Below, one piece after another: positions 50,948 through 59,066 of a DNA stretch of 64,000 bases (within the stretch, counting starts at the first letter, position 1; each line of letters starts with the position of its first letter). The stretch is from Hinthialibacter sp964556895. Its GTDB lineage: Bacteria > Hinthialibacterota > Hinthialibacteria > Hinthialibacterales > Hinthialibacteraceae. Position numbers and translations under genes: made by a program. The notes under the pieces were generated by a model. That model did no database searches and was not told the DNA's origin. It saw only the letters and a list, made by a program, of their open reading frames with translations. Location: contig CAZKYC010000012.1 of NCBI GenBank assembly GCA_964556895.1, forward strand, positions 1 through 64,000. Direction: 5' to 3'.

Positions 50948-51672
50948 GGCAACTCAATTCGTTTGATGTCGGCCTTGTCGGCGGTTTTTAGCCATTGTTG
51001 ATACAAATCGGGGCGCCGTTCAGCCGTGCGGTCGACCGCCTGTTGAAGCCGCCAGCGCTCAATTTCGGCGTGGTTGCCGCCAAGTAAAACATCGGGTGCG
51101 CTAAGCCCCTCAATTTCTCGTGGGCGGGTATACCTCGGACAGTCAAGCAGCCCGCTGGTGAACGAATCTTCTTCGACCGATTGCATCTTACCGACCACAC
51201 CCGGAATCAAGCGAACAATCGCGTCAACCATCACCATCGCGGGCAACTCGCCGCCAGTCAGAATATAATCGCCAATGGATATTTCATCGGGCTGTAAGAG
51301 ATCAATCACCCGTTGGTCGATTCCTTTGTAATGGCCGCAGAGAATAATCAAGTGAGATTCTGTTACAAGAGATTCCGCCATCGGCTGGTCAAAGATGCGG
51401 CCCTGTGGAGTGGTTACAATGACCTGCGGCTCTGAGTCGCTTTGAGATTTGAGGTCTTTGACCGCATCCAACAACGGCTGGGCCAACATGACCATACCGT
51501 CGCCGCCGCCATACTGTTCGTCATCGGTTTTGTGATGTGTATCGCGCGTCCAATCACGCAGATTATAAACTTGAATATCGACCTGGCCCGCTTCGCGGGC
51601 GCGCTTGATGATGCTTTCGTCAAACGGCCCGGCGAACATTTCAACAAAGGTGGTCAGGATATCAATTCTCAT
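50944..51672 (-). CDS. trmD: tRNA (guanine37-N1)-methyltransferase
   Basis: The 242-residue enzyme starts MRIDILTTFVEMFAGPFDES; the upstream extension lies inside rimM and is discarded. TrmD landmarks are YNLRDWTRDTHHKTDDEQYG, GDGMVMLAQPLLDAV, LCGHYKGIDQRV, the knot motif SIGDYILTGGELPAMVMVDA and PRYTRPREIEGLSAPDVLLG. It methylates G37 next to the anticodon to prevent frameshifts. The ATG is 1 bp after the rimM stop codon. Confidence 0.97.
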   Translation of the reverse strand: MRIDILTTFVEMFAGPFDESIIKRAREAGQVDIQVYNLRDWTRDTHHKTDDEQYGGGDGMVMLAQPLLDAVKDLKSQSDSEPQVIVTTPQGRIFDQPMAESLVTESHLIILCGHYKGIDQRVIDLLQPDEISIGDYILTGGELPAMVMVDAIVRLIPGVVGKMQSVEEDSFTSGLLDCPRYTRPREIEGLSAPDVLLGGNHAEIERWRLQQAVDRTAERRPDLYQQWLKTADKADIKRIELP

Positions 51673-51673
51673 C

Positions 51674-52207
51674 TCACGACCAGTCTTGCACAGGCGGTTC
51701 AACGACGATTACGCTCTCATCGCGCCGAATTTCTTTGACAAACTCTTGGGTTGCTGGAACCAGGATTTCCTGCCCATCGCTGGAGCGAATCAGCAGCACA
51801 TCAGTGGCGCCCGTCTCAATCACCTGGTCGATTCGGCCTAACACTTCACCGTCAGACCGCTGGGCCTGGGCATACAAAAAGTCAGCCTCATAAACAAATT
51901 CTTCGTCTAAATTGGGCAACTGCTCCGGCTTGGCCCAGATGATTTCGCCTTGGAGCGCGTCGGAGGCGTCGCGGCCATCTACGCCCACGAATTTCACAAT
52001 AGGCGAAAGATCAGTACCCCGAATAAAATCAATTTGAAGCGCCTGGCCAGAGCTCTCCAAATAGACGGTTTCCAACTCTTCAAGCATGATCGGGTCGCAT
52101 CCGAATAGAGACAATTTGACCTCACCTTTTAAAGCGTGAGGCCGCAAAATTTTCCCAAGGTAGATTTTGTTTTTATCCACCTTGGGCTTTTTTCGTCGTA
52201 AAGTCAT
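51674..52207 (-). CDS. rimM: Ribosome maturation factor RimM
   Basis: The 177-residue protein has the RimM N-domain with YLGKILRPHALKGEVKLSLF (about 16-35) and the PRC-barrel C-domain (about 98-170) with EEFVYEADFLYAQ, GRIDQVIETGATDVLLIR and ILVPATQEFV. It helps 16S rRNA processing around S19 in 30S assembly. The first ten residues are basic. It lies between khpA and trmD in the conserved order. Confidence 0.96.
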   Translation of the reverse strand: MTLRRKKPKVDKNKIYLGKILRPHALKGEVKLSLFGCDPIMLEELETVYLESSGQALQIDFIRGTDLSPIVKFVGVDGRDASDALQGEIIWAKPEQLPNLDEEFVYEADFLYAQAQRSDGEVLGRIDQVIETGATDVLLIRSSDGQEILVPATQEFVKEIRRDESVIVVEPPVQDWS

Positions 52208-52252
52208 CGAATCATACTCTTGTCAATAAAAAAAGATTGACATAAAACGCAA

Positions 52253-52489
52253 TTAATTGTCGACAATTTCAACTTGAGTTTTGATGTTGTCTATGGCGCC
52301 GCGGGCGGTAACCATTTGGCGTAAGGCGCGGGCGGTTTTGCCGTTTCGGCCTATCACGCGCCCCATGTCTTCTTGATTGACCGTGAGCGCTAACTCAACC
52401 ACGCCTTCAGTGGTGGTCTTTTCAATCACTTGAACTTCGTTGGGGTTTTTGACCAGCGATTTGGCTAGATATGTCAATAAGTCTTTCAT
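52253..52489 (-). CDS. khpA: KH-domain RNA-binding protein KhpA
   Basis: The ATG at 52489 gives 78 residues, the usual size; a TTG ten codons upstream is less likely. The single KH domain has the GxxG loop in GRVIGRNGKTARALRQMVTA. KhpA pairs with KhpB to bind many RNAs and affects division in Gram-positive bacteria. It is the regular neighbour of rpsP. Confidence 0.95.
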   Translation of the reverse strand: MKDLLTYLAKSLVKNPNEVQVIEKTTTEGVVELALTVNQEDMGRVIGRNGKTARALRQMVTARGAIDNIKTQVEIVDN

Positions 52490-52537
52490 AGTTATGACTT
52501 TCTGAATGTCAATTGACAATTCAAATTAAGCAGAAGT

Positions 52538-53044
52538 TTATTCTTTTGGCGCTTCTTCGGCTACTGGTTCTTCAGCGGCGGCCTCAGCGGTTGTAGCCTC
52601 AGCCGGCGCTTCTTCAGCTACTGGTTCTTCAGCAGCGGCCTCAGCGGTTGTAGCCTCTTCGGCGGGCGCTTCTTCTTTCGGCTTCTTTTCGGCCGGGGGG
52701 TTATAGCCAGGGCTCTTAACTTCTTCATCTGAAACGATTTTGGTAGAACTGTTCACCATATCGTCTTCAGAAAGCTTCTTATATTCATCTGACTTAAACT
52801 TCGCCCAGATGCCTTGTTGTTTCAACAACGAAAGCACTGTTTGTGAAGGCTTTACGCCGTTTTCTAGCCAGTGGTAAATCTCTTTTTCTTTGAATGCCAT
52901 TTCGACCGGTTGTTTGACGGGATCATACCAACCCACATCGGCGATCGACTTGCCATCGCGGCGCCAGCGTTGGTCGACAACTACCAAGCGGTAGAATGGC
53001 AGGTTCTTTTTACCCATTCGTTTGAGACGCATCTTCAAGGCCAT
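52538..53044 (-). CDS. rpsP: 30S ribosomal protein S16 with acidic repeat tail
   Basis: Residues 1-85 are a normal S16: MALKMRLKRMGKKNLPFYRL, VVVDQRWRRDGKSIADVGWY and KPSQTVLSLLKQQGIW. The remaining 80 residues are an unusual extension: a linker, then two copies of a 19-residue acidic unit around EATTAEAAAEEPVAEEAP. The unit arises from a 57-bp tandem duplication in the DNA (52548-52661). The tail is unlike rRNA-binding basic tails and should stick out from the ribosome. AGGAG precedes the ATG. Confidence 0.96.
   Translation of the reverse strand: MALKMRLKRMGKKNLPFYRLVVVDQRWRRDGKSIADVGWYDPVKQPVEMAFKEKEIYHWLENGVKPSQTVLSLLKQQGIWAKFKSDEYKKLSEDDMVNSSTKIVSDEEVKSPGYNPPAEKKPKEEAPAEEATTAEAAAEEPVAEEAPAEATTAEAAAEEPVAEEAPKE
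52548..52661 (-). repeat. 57-bp in-frame tandem duplication in rpsP
   Basis: Two 57-bp units (52548-52604 and 52605-52661), differing at few bases, encode the Glu/Ala-rich repeats of the S16 tail. A third partial start (GGCGCTTCTTC) follows. The length is a multiple of three, so copy number can change without a frameshift. Confidence 0.85.
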
Positions 53045-53101
53045 GATTCATACTCTCCTGTGTTCTTTCGCCTTATGAGGCTTAATCTAGATCAAATCGC
53101 A

Positions 53102-54496
53102 TTACATTCCAGGGAACATATCGCGCATTTGCATCATTTTTTTCATCATCTTTTTGTTCATCTTCGGCTTTTTGCCTTTTTTGAACTTCTTACCTTTTTT
53201 ACCGCCGCCGCCAGCCATCATGCTCATCATTTCTTTGGCTTGGGTGAACTGTTTGAGCAGGCGGTTGACTTCCTGCATGGTACGGCCGCTGCCGCGTGCA
53301 ATGCGGCGCTTGCGGCTGCTATTGATCACTTGGGGCATGGTTCGCTCAGATGGCGTCATTGACAAGATCATCGCTTCGATGTGTTTCATGTCATTTTCGC
53401 CGAAGTTCGCTTGCTTCATTTGTTGCATCGACCCCATGCCGGGAAGCATTGACAACATGCTTCCAATTCCCCCCATTTTATTGACTTGTCGTATCTGGTT
53501 TAAGAAGTCATCAAAGGTAAACGTTTGGTTGACCAGCTTCTCTTGCATGGCCAGCGCGTCTTCTTCTGTGACCTCAGCCTGGGCCTTCTCGATAAGAGTA
53601 AGCATGTCGCCCATACCGAGAATACGCGACGCCATGCGGTCGGGGTGAAAAAGATCAAGATCGTCTAACTTCTCACCCATACCCGCGAAGAGAATCGGTC
53701 GCCCAGTCACATGGCGAATCGAAATCGCAGCGCCGCCGCGGGTGTCACTGTCTAACTTAGTCAAAATCGCGCCGCTGATGCCTAGCCCCTCATTGAAATG
53801 CTGGGCCTGGTTAACGGCGTCCTGACCTACCATCGAGTCGACAACGAGAATGACATGAGTAGGTTTCCACTCTCGCTTGACCTTCTGAACCTCGGCCATC
53901 ATGTCATCGTCGATGTGCAGCCGCCCCGCTGTATCAAGAATGACCGTATCAAGGCCTTCTTTGCGAGCTTTTCTTGAGCCTTCCAACGCAATCTTGGCGG
54001 GATCAACATCCGTCCCCATTTGAAACACGGGGACACCCACCTGTTCGCCAACAACCTCAAGCTGTTGGATCGCCGCCGGACGGTAAATGTCGCCCGCGCA
54101 GAGTAACGGCTTGCGGCCTTTACCAGCAAGCAATTTGGCCAACTTGGCGGATGTAGTCGTCTTACCCGAACCTTGAAGCCCAACCAACATGATGCGCGCT
54201 TCACCAGCGGGCAAGTCAAGCACTTCTGCTTGACCACCCAACAGATCGGTCATTTCTTCTTTAACAATGCTGATGACCTGTTGGCCCGGGGTCAGACTTT
54301 TCGTCACTTCAACGCCTAAAGCGCGTTCTTCGATCTTCGAACAGAAGTCCTTAGTCGCCTGGATGTTAACATCGGCTTCTAAAAACGCACGGCGCACTTC
54401 GCGCAAGGCCTCTTTGATGGTTTTCTCATCAAGTTTCGGCTTGCCCGCGATCTTGCGGAAAATATCTTGAAATCTCGTCTGTAAACTATCAAACAT
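53102..54496 (-). CDS. ffh: Signal recognition particle GTPase Ffh
   Basis: The 464-residue protein binds 4.5S RNA and signal sequences and docks with FtsY. It has an N-domain (1-90), the GTPase G-domain with P-loop GLQGSGKTTTSAKLAKLL, DTAGRLHIDD, TKLDSDTRGGA and the closing GMGEKLDDLDLFHPDRMASR, then the methionine-rich M-domain (about 325-464) with the RNA-binding SRKRRIARGSGRTMQEVNRL. The tail is Lys/Met-rich. No clear ribosome-binding site is visible before the ATG, and the 330-bp gap to ylxM is filled with repeats. Confidence 0.97.
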   Translation of the reverse strand: MFDSLQTRFQDIFRKIAGKPKLDEKTIKEALREVRRAFLEADVNIQATKDFCSKIEERALGVEVTKSLTPGQQVISIVKEEMTDLLGGQAEVLDLPAGEARIMLVGLQGSGKTTTSAKLAKLLAGKGRKPLLCAGDIYRPAAIQQLEVVGEQVGVPVFQMGTDVDPAKIALEGSRKARKEGLDTVILDTAGRLHIDDDMMAEVQKVKREWKPTHVILVVDSMVGQDAVNQAQHFNEGLGISGAILTKLDSDTRGGAAISIRHVTGRPILFAGMGEKLDDLDLFHPDRMASRILGMGDMLTLIEKAQAEVTEEDALAMQEKLVNQTFTFDDFLNQIRQVNKMGGIGSMLSMLPGMGSMQQMKQANFGENDMKHIEAMILSMTPSERTMPQVINSSRKRRIARGSGRTMQEVNRLLKQFTQAKEMMSMMAGGGGKKGKKFKKGKKPKMNKKMMKKMMQMRDMFPGM

Positions 54497-54636
54497 ATTT
54501 CGTGTTAAATTTAGAAAAGTTTTTCTAAGTTCAATCCTTTTTCTGAATCTATGGCTTGGCTTCGCTACGCTGATGTTGCTTCTGTAACTATCAACCGTTC
54601 ATATTTGGTATCGCTGAGCCTTCACATGAATCCAAG

Positions 54637-54714
54637 GTAGGGTGGGCTCGCGAAGCAGCACACCGATACAGTGTTTCAATATATTTTAAATGGTGGGTTA
54701 AGAACCCACCCTAC
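54637..54714 (+). repeat. 78-bp repeat bounded by GTAGGGTGGG
   Basis: The ends GTAGGGTGGG and CCCACCCTAC are perfect inverted repeats, and the right half also holds GGTGGGTTAAGAACCCACC. The shorter relative at 17549 has the same words. It lies in the 330-bp gap between ylxM and ffh, inside an operon that is normally tight. Confidence 0.75.
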
Positions 54715-54784
54715 AAATTCCGTTTTTCCCCTCCCCCCAAGATGGAGGAGATTAAACGGGGGGGGTTGAAAGCCTTCGATCATT

Positions 54785-54821
54785 GAGATTGCGTCGGTCG
54801 CTCTCGATTCCTCGCAATGAC
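54785..54821 (-). repeat. GTCATTGCGAG-type repeat, short copy
   Basis: On the minus strand it begins GTCATTGCGAGGAATC and ends GCAATCTC, the core of the longer repeat at 17624. It lies 5 bp past the ylxM stop codon. Between it and the 78-bp repeat is a C-run/G-run stretch (54727-54768). Confidence 0.75.
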
Positions 54822-54826
54822 ACAAA

Positions 54827-55210
54827 CTACCCCACCAACTCTTGCAACTGCTTGACCGCGCGTTTCATCGGCTCAAGGTCATACATCAAGTCATCGTTGA
54901 CCAATTTAGACACTTTGTTGACCTGATCGCGAATCGCGCCTAAATCAGGTGAACGCCCCTCAACCGGAGCAACCACAATTGACTTCGCCGCCAGACCGAG
55001 CTCGTCTTCAAAGCGAAACAGGCCTTTCTTGCCATGCTGAATCGAGTCATGCACCGCCTGGCGCGAAATCGACTGCGCCTCGGCGATCTCGCCATACGAC
55101 AGGTCTTCGTTGTAATGAAGGTCTAAAAACTCGCGCTGGCGGTCGGTCAACAACCCGCCGTACACATCCATCAACAAGGCCATCTGTTTCTTTTCTTCGA
55201 TCTTGTCCAT
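54827..55210 (-). CDS. ylxM: YlxM/p13-like helix-turn-helix protein
   Basis: The 127-residue protein has a sigma-70 region-4-like helix-turn-helix (about 18-75): LLTDRQREFLDLHYNEDLSY, GEIAEAQSISRQAVHDSIQ. It belongs to the UPF0122 family, regularly found before ffh and thought to help the signal recognition particle. The C-terminal 50 residues are helical. GAGGTG precedes the ATG. It is the first gene of the ffh operon here. Confidence 0.93.
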   Translation of the reverse strand: MDKIEEKKQMALLMDVYGGLLTDRQREFLDLHYNEDLSYGEIAEAQSISRQAVHDSIQHGKKGLFRFEDELGLAAKSIVVAPVEGRSPDLGAIRDQVNKVSKLVNDDLMYDLEPMKRAVKQLQELVG

Positions 55211-55454
55211 GTCTGCACCTCAACCGTAAAGCAATCAATCTTGACGAGATAGTGTAATATCAATTGATTTTGATTCAATACCTGTGGATAAAAATTCTAG
55301 TATGTGAAATTTATTTGGCTCAACACATGAATAATAGGGCGATTAAACCTGCAAAGTAGTATTGGCTGGCATTCATACAAGAAAAAACAAATCCCTTTGG
55401 AGTCTACGACGCCACCTCCCTAAAAAAGGGGAAGGGCTAGGAGATCAATATATT
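55211..55454. other. Spacer upstream of ylxM
   Basis: This spacer must hold the ylxM operon promoter on the minus strand; no clear -35/-10 pair is seen. A C-run/G-run stretch (55402-55442, CACCTCCCTAAAAAAGGGG) recalls the repeat at 35668. I see no gene. Confidence 0.4.
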
Positions 55455-56280
55455 TTATTGCCCGTAAATCGGTTCGATATCCCAGGCGATGTCGCAAGCG
55501 GGGAAAAAGAATTCATCAGACAATTCGTCGAGAACATTGGCTGTCGTGTGATAGGCGTTGGTATTCTGGAGCATGCCCGATGAATCAGAGCGGTATGGAA
55601 ATTTTGTTTCATACATAGGGTCTGTTGATATCGGTTCATCAAGATTGTCTTCATGCACAACATCGAATTAATACAGCGGCTCATCATTTCTGTTTTCTAA
55701 GAATATTGAGAAAAAAAGTATAAATCGCTGTTAGAAACGATATCTATATACGCAGAGGGTCTCTACTCTGGTGAATTATTCTGTATGGGGCCGTCCACGG
55801 ATTGGCTACGCACTCGCTGCTGACATTTATCCACGGTTTTGGCGCTGGAGTGATCGCCGGTTTAGTTGTAGAAGTCGGCGTATGCGTTGGCGAGGGAGCG
55901 AATAGGTTTCGCTTAAATAAAAACCGCGCGGATTTGTCGTTGCCGCTCACAAACAGCGTCTTACTTCACCAATGATAAAATAATTTATCTTGTTTCACAT
56001 ATGCGAGAAACAAATACTCCCCATCCACTGGAATGTTTGGTGTAGGCGCTGGCGTGCAAAAGGGCGAGGAGGTCATTAGCCGAGGGACGTCTAACGAGAA
56101 TGATGATTGAGTTAAAAAAGTGGCTAAGGCCAAGACGATTGAATGGAATTGCCGAATGGATTTTGTCGGTGTTCTTGATGCGTCTTTTAAGTCAGGCTTA
56201 TAGAAGCCTGCAGACCCATCTTGTCTACGATAGTCGAGTGGTGAGATTCTGTCATAAAAAATTTTTGTCACAGAATGCAA
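55455..56280 (-). pseudogene. Decayed secreted-protein gene
   Basis: On the minus strand one frame runs from ATG 56280 through a hydrophobic, signal-like stretch (SIVLALATFLTQSSFSLDVP). It continues through PFCTPAPTPNIPVDGEYLFL to an in-frame TGA at 55966-55968, then goes on in the same frame with SGNDKSARFLFKRN and a linker SPTHTPTSTTKPAITPAPKP, a TP-rich spacer typical of secreted proteins. A further stretch in another frame (55455-55658, NVLDELSDEFFFPACDIAWD) looks like its C-terminal part after a frameshift. At least one stop and one frameshift make it a likely pseudogene. The original function is unknown. Confidence 0.4.
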
Positions 56281-56562
56281 GATAGTGTTGACAAAACCCC
56301 AATTCGTCGTATTTTCTATCTAGGCGATTATTTACCTTTTTGGGTTAGGGATAAGGATTTTTCGTCACGAGTCTCAGGTTTCATTTTCTCCAGCCGAAAA
56401 TGAAATATGGGCTATCAGAAGACACCATAACTTTTGTCACTTGAATTAAATTACATTTAATGCAATTCTATGGAAACCAAGTGAAAGGGTGACCGAATGA
56501 CTTCTCACATGGACGAGTGGTACGAAGATACTGATTTTTCTTGAACTTGTGGGAATTTTCTC

Positions 56563-56591
56563 TTGACATAGAGAAAGGTTTTTCTTATACT
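56563..56591 (+). promoter_or_regulatory. Near-consensus sigma-70 promoter
   Basis: TTGACA (56563-56568), a 17-bp spacer and TATACT (56586-56591) form one of the strongest-looking promoters in the window. It would start a transcript near 56598, leaving a leader of about 230 nt before the secreted propeller gene. Confidence 0.85.
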
Positions 56592-56597
56592 CCGATA

Positions 56598-56827
56598 AAC
56601 TCTATGCGTTCATATTTCGCTGCTAGAGTTGAGTAAAATTTGAGATTTGATTGGTAAAAATCACGAGAATTGGTTAAGAAAAAGCACTGGCGTTGTCATC
56701 TGACACGGTTCGGTGTAAGCTGGATGCGGTTTTCAATCTGGTTCTCATGTGGCAAACTGCTATGAAAACAGACAGTTGGGATCTAAAGTCCAAACAGAAA
56801 ATTCTTTTTTGCTCGAAGGAGGTCGAA
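56598..56827 (+). promoter_or_regulatory. Long 5' leader of the secreted propeller gene
   Basis: This 230-nt leader between promoter and ATG has no open frame of its own with a ribosome-binding site. It contains a hairpin TGTCATCTGACA (56695-56706). Near 56751-56793 is a stretch GGCAAAC...GAAAA...GGGATCTAAAGTCC that loosely resembles the first half of c-di-GMP-I riboswitches; the second half is not found. The function is unproven. The leader ends with AAGGAGG. Confidence 0.4.
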
Positions 56828-58504
56828 ATGGCCCTCAAGCATTGGCTAGTTGGCATCGGCGCGTTCCTAGTGATTTGCGTCAATGGCGCCATGGCTCAAA
56901 CCGCCAACCAAGATGGCATTTTGCTCCTGGACGCGGTTGGTAAGGTATTCAGCGCGTCAAACAACGGAGCGGTGGGCGTGTATGTGTTTAATGAATTGGA
57001 AGCGCTTTCCAATGAGTTTGACTTCGGCCTCCCTATTATGAAAGACATTGAATTCGTCGCTGACGAAAACGGCGCGCCGATGGGCGCATACGCCGTCGAT
57101 GTGTTGGGCGGTCAGTACGCCTTGAACCTGGCAGGCTCGTCAAGCAATTTGCCAACACCCTTCGAACTCAGCGAAAATGACTCCTCAACCCAAGGCATCC
57201 CTTATTGGGGCTTTGATGTCGTCGAAGACCTTGAAATGGCTCCAGACTGGCGCTTGAAAAATAACGGTTATTCTGGTTATTTTATTCTCGACTCAGACGG
57301 CGCCATTCACTCAGTCGGTTTGAATAACTTACCGAAATACCCCTATCCAGCGACTGACCTCGACGGCAGTATCGTTTCAGCGCTTGACCAGGCTGAAATC
57401 GTAACCGCTCCGTTCCCAAGCACGATCGACATCACAGGTTCAGGCTACACCGTTGAAGGCTTCCTCAACGGCGACGTGGTTAACTTCCCTGTCAACCGCG
57501 CGTATTATTTCTCGGCCTTCCCGGGTGAGTTTTATGAATTCAACGATTTAGAAGCTGGCGAGATCGTTAACACGGCGACGCCGGTTTTTCTCTACTTTGG
57601 TTTGGGCAGTGACATCGCCCGCGACCTCGAAGTTTCATCTGAGTTCGTTCAGATGACCGTCCCAACTGCGAGTGGATTAGACACTCGCACAGTCGCGATG
57701 GCCAATGGGTATTATGTTCTCGACGGTTTGGGCGGCGTACACTCCAGCCGCTTGGCGCTCGACTTTGACGTCACCAGCCCCGATGGCAAGCCGGACGGCA
57801 TCTTCTACAGCGACATGGTCAAGGAACCATCTGTCTTGTTTGAAAACCTCACACAAGACGACCTTCGCGATGAGTTTGGTTCGCCAATTAACAACGCGAT
57901 TCTCGCCGAACCTTGGTTTGATGACCGCGCCAACCTGCCTTACTTTGGCATCGACGCTGCGGTTGACCTCGAACTCACCCCGAGCGGTAAGGGCTTCTAC
58001 ATGCTAGACGTATTTGGCGGCGTGTTTGCGGTAGGCGACGCAGCCTTTACCTTCCCGCCGAAAGACGATGGCTCGCCATCAAATTCACGCACACCATACT
58101 TTAACGTTCAGATCGCCCGCGACTTGGTTGTATTGACTAACGCCGCGAACGAATTCGGCATCGAAGCCAACCGCTTCACCGCCGGTTATATTGTTCTCGA
58201 CGCCTTCGGCAACGCCCACACTGCTGGCGCTGCGAACAATTTCAACATCAAGCGCATTGGCAACAACTTCAAGCCAATTTTCAACCCGCTGGGTACTTTC
58301 GTCGCGATCGAAACCAGCCCCGTCTGGACAGCCGCTGCTCCGACAACCTTGGCGGCCGCCGACCAGTTCGTTGCCATCAGCGCGCCCAGTTCAGTATCAA
58401 CCAAGTTGAAAGTCGGCTTTGACGGCTTTGACTTCAGTGTTGCGCCTAGCTTCCGTACGGTGACTGCGGCCTTCACAACAATCTCACCGCCGCGTCCAAA
58501 CTAA
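56828..58504 (+). CDS. Secreted beta-propeller-like repeat protein
   Basis: The ATG at 56828 follows AAGGAGG and starts a signal peptide (MALKHWLVGIGAFLVICVNG, cleaved near AMAQ). The 558-residue protein has repeats of the type [DE]LELxPSGxGFYMLDxFGGVFAVGDA, for example DLELTPSGKGFYMLDVFGGV and GYYVLDGLGGVHSSR, joined by acidic linkers ending PYFG or PYWG. The protein at 35724 uses the same unit. It is probably a surface or extracellular binding protein. A strong promoter and a strong terminator suggest high expression. Confidence 0.85.
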   Translation: MALKHWLVGIGAFLVICVNGAMAQTANQDGILLLDAVGKVFSASNNGAVGVYVFNELEALSNEFDFGLPIMKDIEFVADENGAPMGAYAVDVLGGQYALNLAGSSSNLPTPFELSENDSSTQGIPYWGFDVVEDLEMAPDWRLKNNGYSGYFILDSDGAIHSVGLNNLPKYPYPATDLDGSIVSALDQAEIVTAPFPSTIDITGSGYTVEGFLNGDVVNFPVNRAYYFSAFPGEFYEFNDLEAGEIVNTATPVFLYFGLGSDIARDLEVSSEFVQMTVPTASGLDTRTVAMANGYYVLDGLGGVHSSRLALDFDVTSPDGKPDGIFYSDMVKEPSVLFENLTQDDLRDEFGSPINNAILAEPWFDDRANLPYFGIDAAVDLELTPSGKGFYMLDVFGGVFAVGDAAFTFPPKDDGSPSNSRTPYFNVQIARDLVVLTNAANEFGIEANRFTAGYIVLDAFGNAHTAGAANNFNIKRIGNNFKPIFNPLGTFVAIETSPVWTAAAPTTLAAADQFVAISAPSSVSTKLKVGFDGFDFSVAPSFRTVTAAFTTISPPRPN

Positions 58505-58526
58505 GTCAGATTGAATAGAACGTAAA

Positions 58527-58558
58527 AGCCCGAAGGAAAATCCTTCGGGCTTTTTTTT
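58527..58558 (+). terminator. Terminator of the secreted propeller gene
   Basis: The perfect 11-bp stem AGCCCGAAGGA/TCCTTCGGGCT has an AAA loop and is followed by T7 (T8 in all). The T-run is part of the direct repeat that flanks the mobile element at 58561. Confidence 0.93.
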
Positions 58559-58560
58559 GG

Positions 58561-58813
58561 GTTCTTCCGATATTTGAGTACTTCCCTTGCTGGATGACCT
58601 GTAATTTGGTCAAAAAACGATTTTTATCTATCAATAATAATTAATCCAACTCAGGCATGGGTGCAACTCTGTGAGCGCATTTGCAAAAAGGCGGAGCCGC
58701 ACTGAAGCGAGCAGAGTTGTACCCATGCCACTACAATGATAAAAATTCATCCTTGAGATCGTGACTGGAAGTTTTAATTCGATTTGAGAAAAAGTATCCA
58801 AATCCCAGATGGG
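58561..58813 (+). mobile_element. ~254-bp repeat element, uninterrupted copy
   Basis: The copy starts GTTCTTCCGATATTTGAG and ends CCCAGATGGG. It matches 48471-48826 throughout but lacks the nested MITE, so it shows the empty TA site (GTTTTAATTC at 58771-58780). Its flanks are C-T8-GG (58550-58560) and C-T7-GG (58814-58823), an apparent 10-11 bp target duplication within the T-run of the preceding terminator. It has no open reading frame. Confidence 0.85.
58654..58729 (+). repeat. Palindromic core repeat inside the 254-bp element
   Basis: This copy is 76 bp long. The arms GGCATGGGTGCAACTCT and AGAGTTGTACCCATGCC pair at 16 of 17 positions, the exception being a potential G-U pair. The centre matches the copy at 48565. 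Confidence 0.9.
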
Positions 58814-59066
58814 CTTTTTTTGGTGGGTAGAGTAACTTTTCCTTATCACTTTGACCGCTTATAAATATTACAAATTTTATAAACTACTCTTTACTGCCTC
58901 ATTTTTTATGCACGGCTGATTCTAATCAATCATACTTGCTTTAAACCATTTGATGTCATTTGAATCTCATATGCTGTGTTAAACAATGCTGTTAATGCTT
59001 ATAAAATGAGTAATGTTTTCAAAAAAAATGTTAGTAAAAAAAATGAATAAAACATGTTGGTTGCGT

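Noticed and set aside
56751..56800. Complete c-di-GMP-I riboswitch
   Set aside because: Only the first half of the consensus is recognisable; the second hairpin with the tetraloop receptor is missing before the ribosome-binding site.
3104..58729. CRISPR array
   Set aside because: The palindromic repeats are single, tens of kilobases apart, in both orientations, and not separated by spacers of uniform length; no cas genes are present.
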